Assembly: GCA_963726435.1 (NCBI GenBank)
Contig: CAVSCJ010000002.1
Span: forward strand, 1-64,000
Source: PALSA-660 sp963726435
Lineage (GTDB): Bacteria > Actinomycetota > Coriobacteriia > Anaerosomatales > PALSA-660
DNA: 64,000 nt
Direction: 5' to 3'
Part shown: one piece after another, positions 56,180 to 64,000 of the stretch
Layout: each line of letters starts with the position of its first letter
How positions within the stretch are numbered: the first letter of the stretch is position 1
Program-made: the position numbers and the translations under genes
The notes under the pieces: model-generated
Database searches by the model: none
What the model was told of the DNA's origin: nothing
The model's input: the letters and a program-made list of their open reading frames with translations, nothing else

Positions 56180-57424
56180 ATGGGCATCGAGGATATCCCG
56201 CAGACACTGTGGTGGGCGGTCGACGAACGGACGGGTCGTCCGGCCGTCTACATGGTCGACCAGTCGAGGCTCCCGCTTGCCGGCGATGTGCTCGTGTGCG
56301 GCACGTACGAGGGCGTCTGCCTTGCGATCTCGGGGATGGCCGTGCGCGGCGCACCCGCGCTCGGGGTCGCGGCGGCCATGGCGATCGCGCTCTGGGCCGC
56401 GAACCAGAGCGACGGCATCGACTCCTACGAGGAGTTCGCGGCCGGGGTGGACGAGGTCGCGGCCGCCGTGACGGCGACGCGGCCGACAGCGGTCAACCTG
56501 TTCTGGGGTGCGGACCGCATCCGCGCGCTGGTGCGCGACAACGCGGACATGCCCCTGGACGATCTGCGCCAACTCGTCGTCGACGAGGCGCTCGCGATGG
56601 CCTCCGAGGACGAGGAGCGCAACCGGCGCATCGGAGCGTTCGGTGCCGACCTGTTGCCTGAGGGCGCGCGTGTGCTCACCCACTGCAACGCAGGTTCGCT
56701 AGCTACCGCCTACTTCGGTACGGCGCTGGGAGTCGTATTCACCGCTTACGAGCAGGGCAAGATCGCCGGTGTCTGGGTCGACGAGACGCGTCCCGTCCTG
56801 CAGGGCGCGCGGCTGACGGCTTGGGAACTGAAGATGGCTGGGGTACCGTTCCGTCTTATCGCTGACAACATGGCCGCCTCTCTCATGAAGGCCGGCGAGG
56901 TCGACGCGGTCATCGTCGGCGCTGACCGCATAGCCGCCAACGGAGATACGGCGAACAAGATCGGGACCTACGGCCTGGCGGTGCTGTGCAAGGAGCACGG
57001 CATCCCCTTCTACGTCGCGGCGCCGACATCCACGATCGATCTGACGCTCCCTACCGGAGACGGGATCGTGATCGAGGAGCGCGATCCTCGCGAGCTGCTC
57101 GGCATCTCGTTCGCGGGCGTGATCGAGCCGCGCACCCCCATCGAGTCGAATGCGCTCGACGCCCTGACGCAGCAAGGACCCTGGCAGGTACCGATCGCCA
57201 AGGGCCATGCGATCGAGATCTCCCGCAAGGGCGGCGCGTATCAGATCGACGGCTGGGCGCGCGTGGCCCCTCCCGGGGTCGAGGTCTACAACCCGGCCTT
57301 CGACGTCACTCCGGCGGAGCTCGTCACCGCGATCGTCACGGAGTGCGGCGTGCTGCGCCCCGACTACGCGGCCTCGCTCGCTGGCGCCTGCGAGAGTGCC
57401 GGCGCGCCCGACGAGCTCGGCTAG
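56180..57424 (+). CDS. mtnA: S-methyl-5-thioribose-1-phosphate isomerase
   Basis: 414 residues. Isomerises methylthioribose-1-P to methylthioribulose-1-P in methionine salvage. Diagnostic elements: MAVRGAPALGVAAAMA, RPTAVNLFWGADR, catalytic cysteine in LTHCNAGSLATAYFGTALG, TRPVLQGARLTAWELKMAGVPF, and the aspartate in VIVGADRIAANGDTANKIGTY. It is longer than the usual 340-370 residues at its C terminus. Follows ahcY with an 88-base gap. Confidence 0.93.
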   Translation: MGIEDIPQTLWWAVDERTGRPAVYMVDQSRLPLAGDVLVCGTYEGVCLAISGMAVRGAPALGVAAAMAIALWAANQSDGIDSYEEFAAGVDEVAAAVTATRPTAVNLFWGADRIRALVRDNADMPLDDLRQLVVDEALAMASEDEERNRRIGAFGADLLPEGARVLTHCNAGSLATAYFGTALGVVFTAYEQGKIAGVWVDETRPVLQGARLTAWELKMAGVPFRLIADNMAASLMKAGEVDAVIVGADRIAANGDTANKIGTYGLAVLCKEHGIPFYVAAPTSTIDLTLPTGDGIVIEERDPRELLGISFAGVIEPRTPIESNALDALTQQGPWQVPIAKGHAIEISRKGGAYQIDGWARVAPPGVEVYNPAFDVTPAELVTAIVTECGVLRPDYAASLAGACESAGAPDELG

Positions 57425-57437
57425 GCGGCCGGAAGCC

Positions 57438-58358
57438 ATGTCGATCGCCTCGCTGGCCGGAGCCATCGCCCCCGTCCTGCTGCTGGTGTGCATCGGGATC
57501 GCGCTGCGCCGTTTCGGCGTCCTGAAGGGAGAGGACTCCCGGATACTGAACGGGGTCATCGTCTACGTAGCGCTGCCCGCGCTGATCTTCACGAGCGTGG
57601 CCGCCGCCCCGCTCTCGTTCGAGCTCGTGCGCGCCGCGGGCGTCGCCTGGGCCGTCTCGCTGGCGGGGCTCGCGGTGGCGTGGGAGATCGCGCACGTGCT
57701 GCGCTTGCCGCGCAAGATCGCGGGCGGCTTCGTGCTCGTAGCGGCGCTCGGCAACACGGGCTACCTCGGCTATCCCATCGTGCAGGCGTTGTTGGGCAAG
57801 GACGCGCTTCCGGCGGCGGTGTTCTACGACGTGTTCGGTACGGTCGCCGTGCTCTTCACGATCGGCATCGCTGTCGCCGCACGCTATGGGGACCACGAGG
57901 GGCCCGTCCACGTACTGAAGGAGCTGTTCACCTTCCCGGCGATGATCGCGCTTCTGGTGGCGCTGGCCTATCGGCTCCTGCCGCTGCCGGCCTCCGTTTC
58001 GGCGACGGTAATGGATTGGACAGGCATCGCCGCCAAGATGGCTGTGCCGCTGATCATGATCTCGCTCGGGGTCTCACTCGACTTCTCGGCGCTGCGCGGG
58101 TCGCTCGCGCCTCTCGGCGCCGTGGCGGGCGTGAAGCTGCTCCTCCTCCCGGCGCTGGCCGTGGCGGTGGCCCTGCTGACGAAGGACATGGGAGGGGTGC
58201 GCGTGCTGGCACTCCAGGCGGGGATGCCGTCGATGATGCTCTCGCTCGTGGTGGGGGAGCGCTTCAAGCTCGACGTCGCGTTCATCGCGGCGGCGATCCT
58301 CGTCACCACCGTCCTGTGCGTGGCAACGATACCGGTGGTCCAGCTGCTCATCCCGTAG
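57438..58358 (+). CDS. AEC (auxin efflux carrier) family permease
   Basis: 306 residues with about ten membrane helices in two halves. Typical family elements: LRRFGVLKGEDSRILNGVIVYVALPALIF, GNTGYLGYPIVQALLG, and the second-half MAVPLIMISLGVSLDF and LQAGMPSMMLSLVVGERF. AEC proteins move malate, other carboxylates or unknown metabolites; the substrate here is not known. Starts 14 bases after mtnA, so it may share that operon. Confidence 0.9.
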   Translation: MSIASLAGAIAPVLLLVCIGIALRRFGVLKGEDSRILNGVIVYVALPALIFTSVAAAPLSFELVRAAGVAWAVSLAGLAVAWEIAHVLRLPRKIAGGFVLVAALGNTGYLGYPIVQALLGKDALPAAVFYDVFGTVAVLFTIGIAVAARYGDHEGPVHVLKELFTFPAMIALLVALAYRLLPLPASVSATVMDWTGIAAKMAVPLIMISLGVSLDFSALRGSLAPLGAVAGVKLLLLPALAVAVALLTKDMGGVRVLALQAGMPSMMLSLVVGERFKLDVAFIAAAILVTTVLCVATIPVVQLLIP

Positions 58359-58394
58359 CCCTCCTCTCGGATCAGCGGGCCGGGGCAGCTCGCC

Positions 58395-59132
58395 GTGGCC
58401 TTGGAGAGGATGAGCGTGATCGGTGCCGTGGCAGAGGCGTGTCGCCGAGGGGCCGAGGCTGCAGCCGACGTGCTGTGGCCCGCTCGCTGCGCCGGCTGCG
58501 ACCTTCCGGGGACTCTTCTGTGCGACCGCTGTCGTGCGCGGCTTGCGCTCATCGATCGTGGCACAGCATGCCAACGCTGTGGGGCCCCGGACGGCGTGCA
58601 CGGCTGCGCGGAATGCGGCCGCAGCTCGTTCGAGTTCGCCGCAGGACGTTGCGCGGGCGTCTTCGAATGGCCGCTGGACAGGGCGATCCGGCTGCACAAG
58701 GATTCCGGGGAACTGCGCCTCACCGGCGTGCTCGGACGCCTGGCGGCGAGTGCCGCGGCGGAGTGGGCGTCGTGGGCGGACGCGGTGGTACCCGTCCCGG
58801 CGTCGCCCGGGGCGGTCGCTCGGCGGGGGTTCGACCACTGCGCTCTGCTCGCGGCAGAGTTCGCACACCTCACCGGCGTGCCGGCAGTCGAGGCGTTGAG
58901 CGCTCGGCCGAGGCGCGACCAGCGCGGGCTCGACCGCGAGAAGCGCTCGGCCAATGCTCGCGCCTCGATCGTGGCGACCTGCGGAGTCGTGGTGCCCGCG
59001 CGCGTCCTGGTCCTCGACGACGTCTTCACCACCGGTTCGACACTCGACGCCGCCGCGGTAGCGCTCGCCCGCGCGGGCGCGCGCGAGGTGCGCGTTCTCG
59101 CGGTCGCGCGGGCATGCGGGGGACGCTTGTAG
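58395..59132 (+). CDS. comFC: ComFC-family amidophosphoribosyltransferase-like protein
   Basis: 245 residues. N-terminal zinc ribbon (RCAGCDLPGTLLCDRCR and ACQRCGAPDGVHGCAECG) and a C-terminal phosphoribosyltransferase domain (PVPASPGAVARRGFDHCALLA; PRPP loop VLVLDDVFTTGSTLDAAA). Part of DNA uptake in competent bacteria, though the family is widespread in non-competent ones. GTG 58395 or ATG 58410 could start it. Confidence 0.92.
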   Translation: MALERMSVIGAVAEACRRGAEAAADVLWPARCAGCDLPGTLLCDRCRARLALIDRGTACQRCGAPDGVHGCAECGRSSFEFAAGRCAGVFEWPLDRAIRLHKDSGELRLTGVLGRLAASAAAEWASWADAVVPVPASPGAVARRGFDHCALLAAEFAHLTGVPAVEALSARPRRDQRGLDREKRSANARASIVATCGVVVPARVLVLDDVFTTGSTLDAAAVALARAGAREVRVLAVARACGGRL

Positions 59133-59205
59133 AGGCGGCTCGTGCGTCGCGGCCCTGCCGTGCACCCAGCGTCGGGAAGCCGCAGCCCAGACCGCTCGCG
59201 CCTGC

Positions 59206-59480
59206 TACTATTGATGCGTTTCCACCCGGGTCTGTGGTTGCGGGGGCTCCCTAGGGGGTCTCCTAGTCCAAGGTAGACGCGGCCGAAAGGACCCACGTAA
59301 GCCGGCGGGCGACCGTCGCGCGAGCATGGCGCGTCTTAGGCGTTAGTCGTACCGTCCGGTTCAGCGCCGCATCCAGCGGCCCCGGGCGAGAGGGCCGGTA
59401 GTGAGATCGCATCAAGCGGAAGCTCCGGTACGCGAGTGTGGGGCCAAAGACCAGGTCAGCCGGGTGGGAGCATCCAGATC
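59206..59480 (+). ncRNA. Candidate structured RNA or long leader before the amino acid transporter genes
   Basis: The 375-base gap after comFC holds no supported gene. TACTAT at 59206-59211 is a good -10 box. Immediately after it, GATGC and CCACCCGG (59213-59229) can pair with CCGGGTGG and GCATC (59460-59474), closing a region of about 260 bases by some 15 pairs with a two-base bulge. The inside has many short GC hairpins (for example CTCCCTAGGGGG at 59247 and GGCCCCGGGCGAGAGGGCC at 59378). The 3' side ends just before the ribosome site of the binding-protein gene. I do not recognise a known riboswitch, SRP, RNase P, 6S or tmRNA core. Confidence 0.35.
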
Positions 59481-59507
59481 GGGACCGTGATGACGGAGAG
59501 GCGACGC

Positions 59508-60362
59508 ATGACCAGACGCACGCTCATTGCCTTGGCGACCGTGGCAGCTCTCGCGCTGGTCGTGGGCTGCACCTCCGGGATCGGCGCCGCGGTCCTCAAG
59601 CCACGGCTCTCGCCTCCGGCTATCGGGCGTCCGGGCGTGCTGCGCGCGGCCGTCGACTTGTCGTACCCGCCCTTCGGCGGGACCGTCAAGGGACAGCAGG
59701 TCGGGCTGGACGTCGACGTGGCGGCAGCGATCGCCGAGCAGCTTGGACTCAAGCTCGAGATCGTCGACGCAACTCCGACCGCGGCGGCCGAGATGGCCCG
59801 CTCCGGCAAGGTCGACATCGTACTGAGCGGGCTGACCGTGGATCAGGCGGTATCGCTGCAGCTGGCCTACGCCGGGACCTACACTACCGACTCCTCGGCC
59901 GTGTTCGCGACCCAGGTCACGACTCTGACCATCGGTGACCTTTCGGGGAACCGCGTGGCGGTGCAGAACGGGTCGGCCGCCTATTGGTTCCTTCTCGACC
60001 AGTACGGCGAGCAGCCGCTGGTAGTCGTGCCGACGCTTCAGGAGGCCATGAAGGCGGTCCTGGCGGGCAACGCCGACGTGGTGGCAGGCGACGCTCTGGT
60101 CGCCGCCTACATCGGCCGTACCGTGCCGGGTCTCAAGTACGGCGGCCAGCTGATGCCCGCGTTCCCAATCGGTGTGGGAGTGGCTCAGGACAAGGCGAAG
60201 CTGGAGGCCGAGGTGCGGGGGATACTCGACAAGCTCTCGTCGCAGGGAGTGCTCGAGACGTTCCGCCGCAAATGGGCGGGGGAGAACCTGCCCAGGTTAG
60301 CCGTCCCGGCCAGCGAGTCGGACCAAGCCAGCGAGACTCCTGAGGCGACGTCCACTCCGTAG
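59508..60362 (+). CDS. Polar amino acid ABC transporter substrate-binding lipoprotein (first)
   Basis: 284 residues from ATG 59508 (GGAGAG seven bases before). Lipoprotein signal with lipobox LVVGC (Cys about 21). SBP_bac_3 domain: LRAAVDLSYPPFGGTVKGQQVGLDVDVAAAIAEQLG and a C-terminal lobe ending VLETFRRKWAG. The arginine and aspartate that bind the amino acid carboxyl and amino groups are not obvious in the usual SGMTxTxER context (here LSGLTVDQAVS), so its ligand may be unusual. The first of two binding proteins. Confidence 0.88.
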   Translation: MTRRTLIALATVAALALVVGCTSGIGAAVLKPRLSPPAIGRPGVLRAAVDLSYPPFGGTVKGQQVGLDVDVAAAIAEQLGLKLEIVDATPTAAAEMARSGKVDIVLSGLTVDQAVSLQLAYAGTYTTDSSAVFATQVTTLTIGDLSGNRVAVQNGSAAYWFLLDQYGEQPLVVVPTLQEAMKAVLAGNADVVAGDALVAAYIGRTVPGLKYGGQLMPAFPIGVGVAQDKAKLEAEVRGILDKLSSQGVLETFRRKWAGENLPRLAVPASESDQASETPEATSTP

Positions 60363-60534
60363 CGTCGCCGCCCGCCCGCGCCTTCATCCATCGGCAGGTC
60401 CGCGCCTATGCGCGCCCTCGCGTGTACGCACGCGGCGCTACACCGGCGCGCATGGAATGGTGTAACGTATGCGCTGATGTGGGGCTACCCGGCGCGATGC
60501 CGCGGCCCATTCGCTTTTCTTAGGAGGAGGAGAT

Positions 60535-61368
60535 ATGGCGAAGTACGGCAAGTTCGTCGCGCTGATCGCGATCGCCGCGCTCGCGGTGGGAGCGCTCGCG
60601 CTGGTGGGGTGCACGACGCCCGCCACCCCGACCACGCCCCCTGAGGCGACCTCGACGCCGGCAGCGGACCTCAAGCTGGTCACGCCCGGGACGTTGACGG
60701 CCGGGTCCGACACCGCGTTCCCGCCGTTCGAGTCGATGAACGGGAATGTGGCCGAGGGATTCGACGTCGACCTGCTGACCGCTATGGCCAAGGAGGCGGG
60801 GATCAACACCGTCGTCTTCAAGACCGAGATCTTCGACACGCTGATCCCGACACTCGTGGCGGGCGGCAAGTTCGACGTGATCGCTTCCGGAATGACGATC
60901 AAGGCCGAGCGCCAGGTGGAGATCAACTTCACCGATCCGTACTTCGATTCGAACCAGTCTGTAGCCATGAAGGTCGGCGGAGTCTACACAGGTCCCGCGG
61001 ACCTCAAGGGCAAGAAGGTCGGCGTTCAGTCAGGCACCACGGGTGAGTCGTGGGCCAACGAGAACCTGAAGCCGGCGGGCGCCATCATCGTTCCGTTCAA
61101 GGACGCGGTCCAGGCGTTCTCCGCCCTGCAGGCCGGAAACGTCGCCGCGGTCATCAACGACCTTCCTGTCTCCGCCGAGGTCGTGAAGGACCCGTCCAAG
61201 GGTCTCGCGATCATCGCCCAGATCCCGACGGGCGAGCAGTACGGTTTCGGCGTCAGCAAGGCCAACCCAGCGCTGCTCGCCGCGCTGAACGCCGCGCTGG
61301 CGAAGGTCCGCACCTCCGGCGAGTACGACACCATCTTCACCAAGTGGTTCGGCAACGTGCCCAAGTAG
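60535..61368 (+). CDS. Polar amino acid ABC transporter substrate-binding lipoprotein (second)
   Basis: 277 residues with lipobox LVGC (Cys about 27), a Pro/Thr linker, then a classical SBP_bac_3 domain: LTAGSDTAFPPFE, EGFDVDLLTAMAKEAG, FDVIASGMTIKAERQVEINFTDPYFDS, GVQSGTTGESW, and DTIFTKWFGNVP. The full set of ligand residues suggests a general or glutamine/polar amino acid binder. Very strong ribosome site AGGAGGAGG. GCGCAT/ATGCGC at 60448-60474 is a small inverted repeat upstream of unknown meaning. Confidence 0.94.
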   Translation: MAKYGKFVALIAIAALAVGALALVGCTTPATPTTPPEATSTPAADLKLVTPGTLTAGSDTAFPPFESMNGNVAEGFDVDLLTAMAKEAGINTVVFKTEIFDTLIPTLVAGGKFDVIASGMTIKAERQVEINFTDPYFDSNQSVAMKVGGVYTGPADLKGKKVGVQSGTTGESWANENLKPAGAIIVPFKDAVQAFSALQAGNVAAVINDLPVSAEVVKDPSKGLAIIAQIPTGEQYGFGVSKANPALLAALNAALAKVRTSGEYDTIFTKWFGNVPK

Positions 61369-61411
61369 GTTTCCTGCCCGGCCACGTAAGGTTTAGAGTT
61401 ACTAGCACGGC

Positions 61412-61444
61412 AAGGGGCCCCCGCCTCCTGGGCGGGGGCCCCTT
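61412..61444 (+). terminator. Intrinsic terminator after the second binding protein
   Basis: Perfect 14-pair stem AAGGGGCCCCCGCC/GGCGGGGGCCCCTT, loop TCCTG, followed by TTCTTC. May lower expression of the permease and ATPase relative to the abundant binding protein. Confidence 0.85.
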
Positions 61445-61473
61445 TCTTCGGACACCCGTAGGCTGGAGTTCGC

Positions 61474-62847
61474 ATGTACCGAAGATGGCGCTCGATGCGG
61501 TCGGTCCTCGTGGGGACGGTGGTCGCGGTACTTCTGCTCGCGTCCTCCGCGCCCGCGCTCGCGCTCACGGGCTCCACGGTGACGCTGGACGAGGAGACCG
61601 GCGGGCAACCGACTCGCTTCACGATCGTCACGGTGACCGACAAGGACGCCTCGATCTCGGCGATGGACGTGGCGTTCCCGCAGGGCTTCGACTTGTCGAA
61701 GCTCAAGCTGCAGGGTCCCGACCCCACGAAGCTCGACTACGACGTTGTCACCCTCGACGGTATCGTGCGGATCCCGGACAATCCGACCGGCACTCTGAAC
61801 GGCGAGACGCTCTCCATCAGGTTCGATCCCGTCATAGCGCCGGGCAGCACACTGCGGATCCAGATCCGCAACGTCGAGACCCCGATCGCGGGCGGCACCT
61901 ACCCGCTCGGGCTGGTCTACACAGCCGAGACCACCGGCACCGCCGGCGTGACGACCGTCCAGCGCAGCGACGACAGTATGCGATTCTCATACAGCACGCC
62001 GCCCGCAAGCGAGGTCCTCTCGCGGTGGCTCGACCAGCAGCCGGCGATCGCGAGTTGGAACGGCGTGAAGGCGCTCGGCATGTTCTTCAAGCCCCAGCTC
62101 ATCGTGACATCCATCCCACTGCTGTTCACCGGCTGGCTGCTCGCGATCGGCCTCGTGGTACTTGCTTTCCCGCTGGCGATCGCCGGCGGCTTGGGCATCG
62201 CCTTCATGAAGATGTCGAAGATCCATCCGCTCCGCTGGATCGCGGCCACCTACATCAACGTCATCCGTGGCACGCCTCTGTTCCTGCAGATCTTCGTCGC
62301 GTTCATCGGCCTGCGCATCGCGGGCCTGCGGGCGAGCGACTACGTGACGGCCGTGGTCGTGCTCGCCATCAACAGCTCGGCGTACCTGGCGGAGATCTTC
62401 CGAGCGGGCATCCAGTCGATCAGCAAGGGCCAGTTCGAGGCGGCGAGTTCGCTCGGCATGACCTACTGGCAGTCGATGCAGTTCGTCATCATCCCGCAGA
62501 CCGTCAAGCGCGTTCTGCCGACGATGACCTCCGAGTTCATCCTCCTGTTCAAGGACACGGCGCTGCTCTCCGCCATCGGCGTGTTCGAGCTGATGATGTA
62601 CGCGAACAACTACGTCGCGCGCGTCGGCGAACCTGACGCCGTACGTCGTCTCCGCCGCCTACTACCTCATCGTTACGATCCCGCTCATCAACCTGGTCGG
62701 ACGTCTCGAGGCCAAGCTCGCCCTCTCCGAGCACGGGCAGGCGCCGCCGGAGACCAAGAAGACGCCGGAGCGGCCTGTTCGGCCGTTGGATGTCCCCGGC
62801 CGCTCCGGAGCCCGTCGGCTGCGGCCTCCGGTGACGGGGATGCAGCC

Positions 62848-62851
<4 letters not shown>
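61474..62851 (+). CDS. Polar amino acid ABC permease with exported N-terminal beta domain, one frameshift
   Basis: Residues 1-30 are a signal peptide, 31-175 a beta-rich domain (STVTLDEETGGQPTRFTI, VRIPDNPTGTLNGETLSI, GGTYPLGLVYTAE) that would lie outside the membrane, and 205-440 a GlnP/HisM-type permease with the EAA loop EIFRAGIQSISKGQFEAASSLG. After NNYVARVG (about 62632) the frame shifts: ANLTPYVVSAAYYLIVTIPL and LVGRLEAKLALSEHG lie in the next frame to the TGA at 62849-62851. Interval length 3n+1 means one extra base. Read without correction it appears falsely fused to the ATPase. Confidence 0.85.
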
Positions 62852-63582
<731 letters not shown>

Positions 63583-63602
63583 GCCGATCCAGACCGATCC
63601 AG

Positions 63603-63633
63603 CGGCCGCTCGGCGCCTCGCGCCCGGCGGCCG
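63603..63633 (+). terminator. Hairpin terminator after the ABC ATPase
   Basis: Stem of 14 positions, CGGCCGCTCGGCGC/GCGCCCGGCGGCCG, with one mismatch and one G-T pair, loop CTC, followed by TTT. Confidence 0.7.
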
Positions 63634-63694
63634 TTTCGCGTGTGGAGAGCCCATGTGTCTTTGTCCGTTGGCATCGCGGGCCACCCGCCGCGGG

Positions 63695-63700
63695 TACAAT
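63695..63700 (+). promoter_or_regulatory. Possible -10 box (TACAAT) for the last gene
   Basis: TACAAT about 46 bases before the ATG at 63746; TTGGCA at 63668 is 21 bases upstream, longer than ideal spacing. Confidence 0.4.
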
Positions 63701-63745
63701 CTGAAGAAGAGCTCCCGATGCGAAGGGGTGGTCGCCTTGGCGACG

Positions 63746-64000
63746 ATGGATCGGCAGCACTACGCACTGCAGACGATCTTCTCGTTCTTCCTGGGGCTCA
63801 TGGTTGTGGCGCTGGTCGGGGTGGGCGTGAACACGTTCTACCCGTCGCCTGCGACGCAGTATGACAAGGAGTTGCAGCAGCTCTACCAGAAGCAGAGCAC
63901 GATCGGCATGAAGAGTTCCGTGCCGAGCGCCACTGTCGATGCGGAGCAGGCGCAAGCTGCAGGCGCAGATCAACGACCTGCAGAACAAGAGCCAGGTCGC
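63746..64000 (+). CDS. Membrane protein with coiled coil, truncated by the window end, probable frameshift
   Basis: Begins MDRQHYALQTIFSFFLGLMV, with one membrane helix (about residues 9-30), then a Gln-rich helical stretch (YDKELQQLYQKQS). Near 63950 (GCGCAAGCTGCAGGCGCAG) the helical pattern moves to another frame (LQAQINDLQNKSQV), suggesting one extra base. The rest of the gene lies outside the window. The function is not recognised. Confidence 0.6.
   Translation, partial: MDRQHYALQTIFSFFLGLMVVALVGVGVNTFYPSPATQYDKELQQLYQKQSTIGMKSSVPSATVDAEQAQAAGADQRPAEQEPGR

Noticed and set aside
59449..59477. SRP RNA-like segment CCAGGTCAG...GAGCATCC
   Set aside because: It recalls helix 8 of 4.5S RNA, but the GGAA tetraloop is missing and the 3' half would run into the lipoprotein gene; no complementary SRP arms were found.

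Overview
The window is high-GC bacterial chromosome. It has many GTG and TTG starts, dense operons joined by ATGA/GTGA overlaps, and no tRNA, rRNA, CRISPR array, prophage or complete insertion sequence that I could find. The gene set points to an actinobacterial relative, probably an anaerobic Coriobacteriia-like or uncultured deep lineage; this is inferred from gene content, not a database match. The features behind this view are ThyX in place of ThyA, L31 with a long tail, the block prfA-prmC-ywlC-rpiB-glyA-upp-comEB-tagO-atp, UPF0182, a LytR-CpsA-Psr protein and a teichoic-acid set. About nine one-base frameshifts, several in genes that are normally essential such as atpG, suggest a draft or metagenome assembly with indel errors.

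Layout. 1-6.5 kb: nucleotide-sugar genes (UDP-sugar dehydrogenase, UDP-GlcNAc 2-epimerase, GDP-fucose synthase-like), a CapA-like phosphatase, HtrA protease and RlmH. 6.5-8.5 kb: a zinc-ribbon membrane protein with a tandem repeat, and an anchored nuclease, both on the minus strand. 8.7-16.4 kb: argS-lysA, a ParE/Phd toxin-antitoxin pair, two exported proteins each with one CXXCH motif, then hom-thrB. 16.4-22.6 kb: a chain sppA, metallophosphoesterase, cyclic 2,3-diphosphoglycerate synthetase, 2-phosphoglycerate kinase, transaldolase, rho. 22.6-25 kb: a VapC-type toxin module between two near-identical hairpins, then a DEAD-box helicase. 25-43.7 kb: housekeeping genes, F-type ATP synthase, murA, fabZ and a hexapeptide transferase. 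43.9-54 kb: LytR-CpsA-Psr, an exported phospholipase C-like protein, UPF0182 and a teichoic-acid polymerase/export cluster. 54-59 kb: purine nucleoside phosphorylase, archaeal-type adenosylhomocysteinase, MtnA, an AEC transporter and ComFC. 59-63.6 kb: a candidate structured leader and a polar amino acid ABC transporter with two binding proteins. The window ends in a truncated membrane/coiled-coil gene.

The most notable system is the cyclic 2,3-diphosphoglycerate (cDPG) pair at 18.2-20.6 kb. The two enzymes that methanogens use to make cDPG from 2-phosphoglycerate are encoded side by side with overlapping ends, behind a metallophosphoesterase whose stop overlaps the synthetase start. cDPG is best known as a thermolyte and phosphate store of hyperthermophilic methanogens, so a translationally coupled set in a bacterium deserves biochemical testing. 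Also notable are an amino acid permease with an exported beta-sandwich domain at its N terminus, a purine/SAH salvage cluster that would fit an inosyl-homocysteine route, and a candidate structured RNA at 59.2-59.5 kb.
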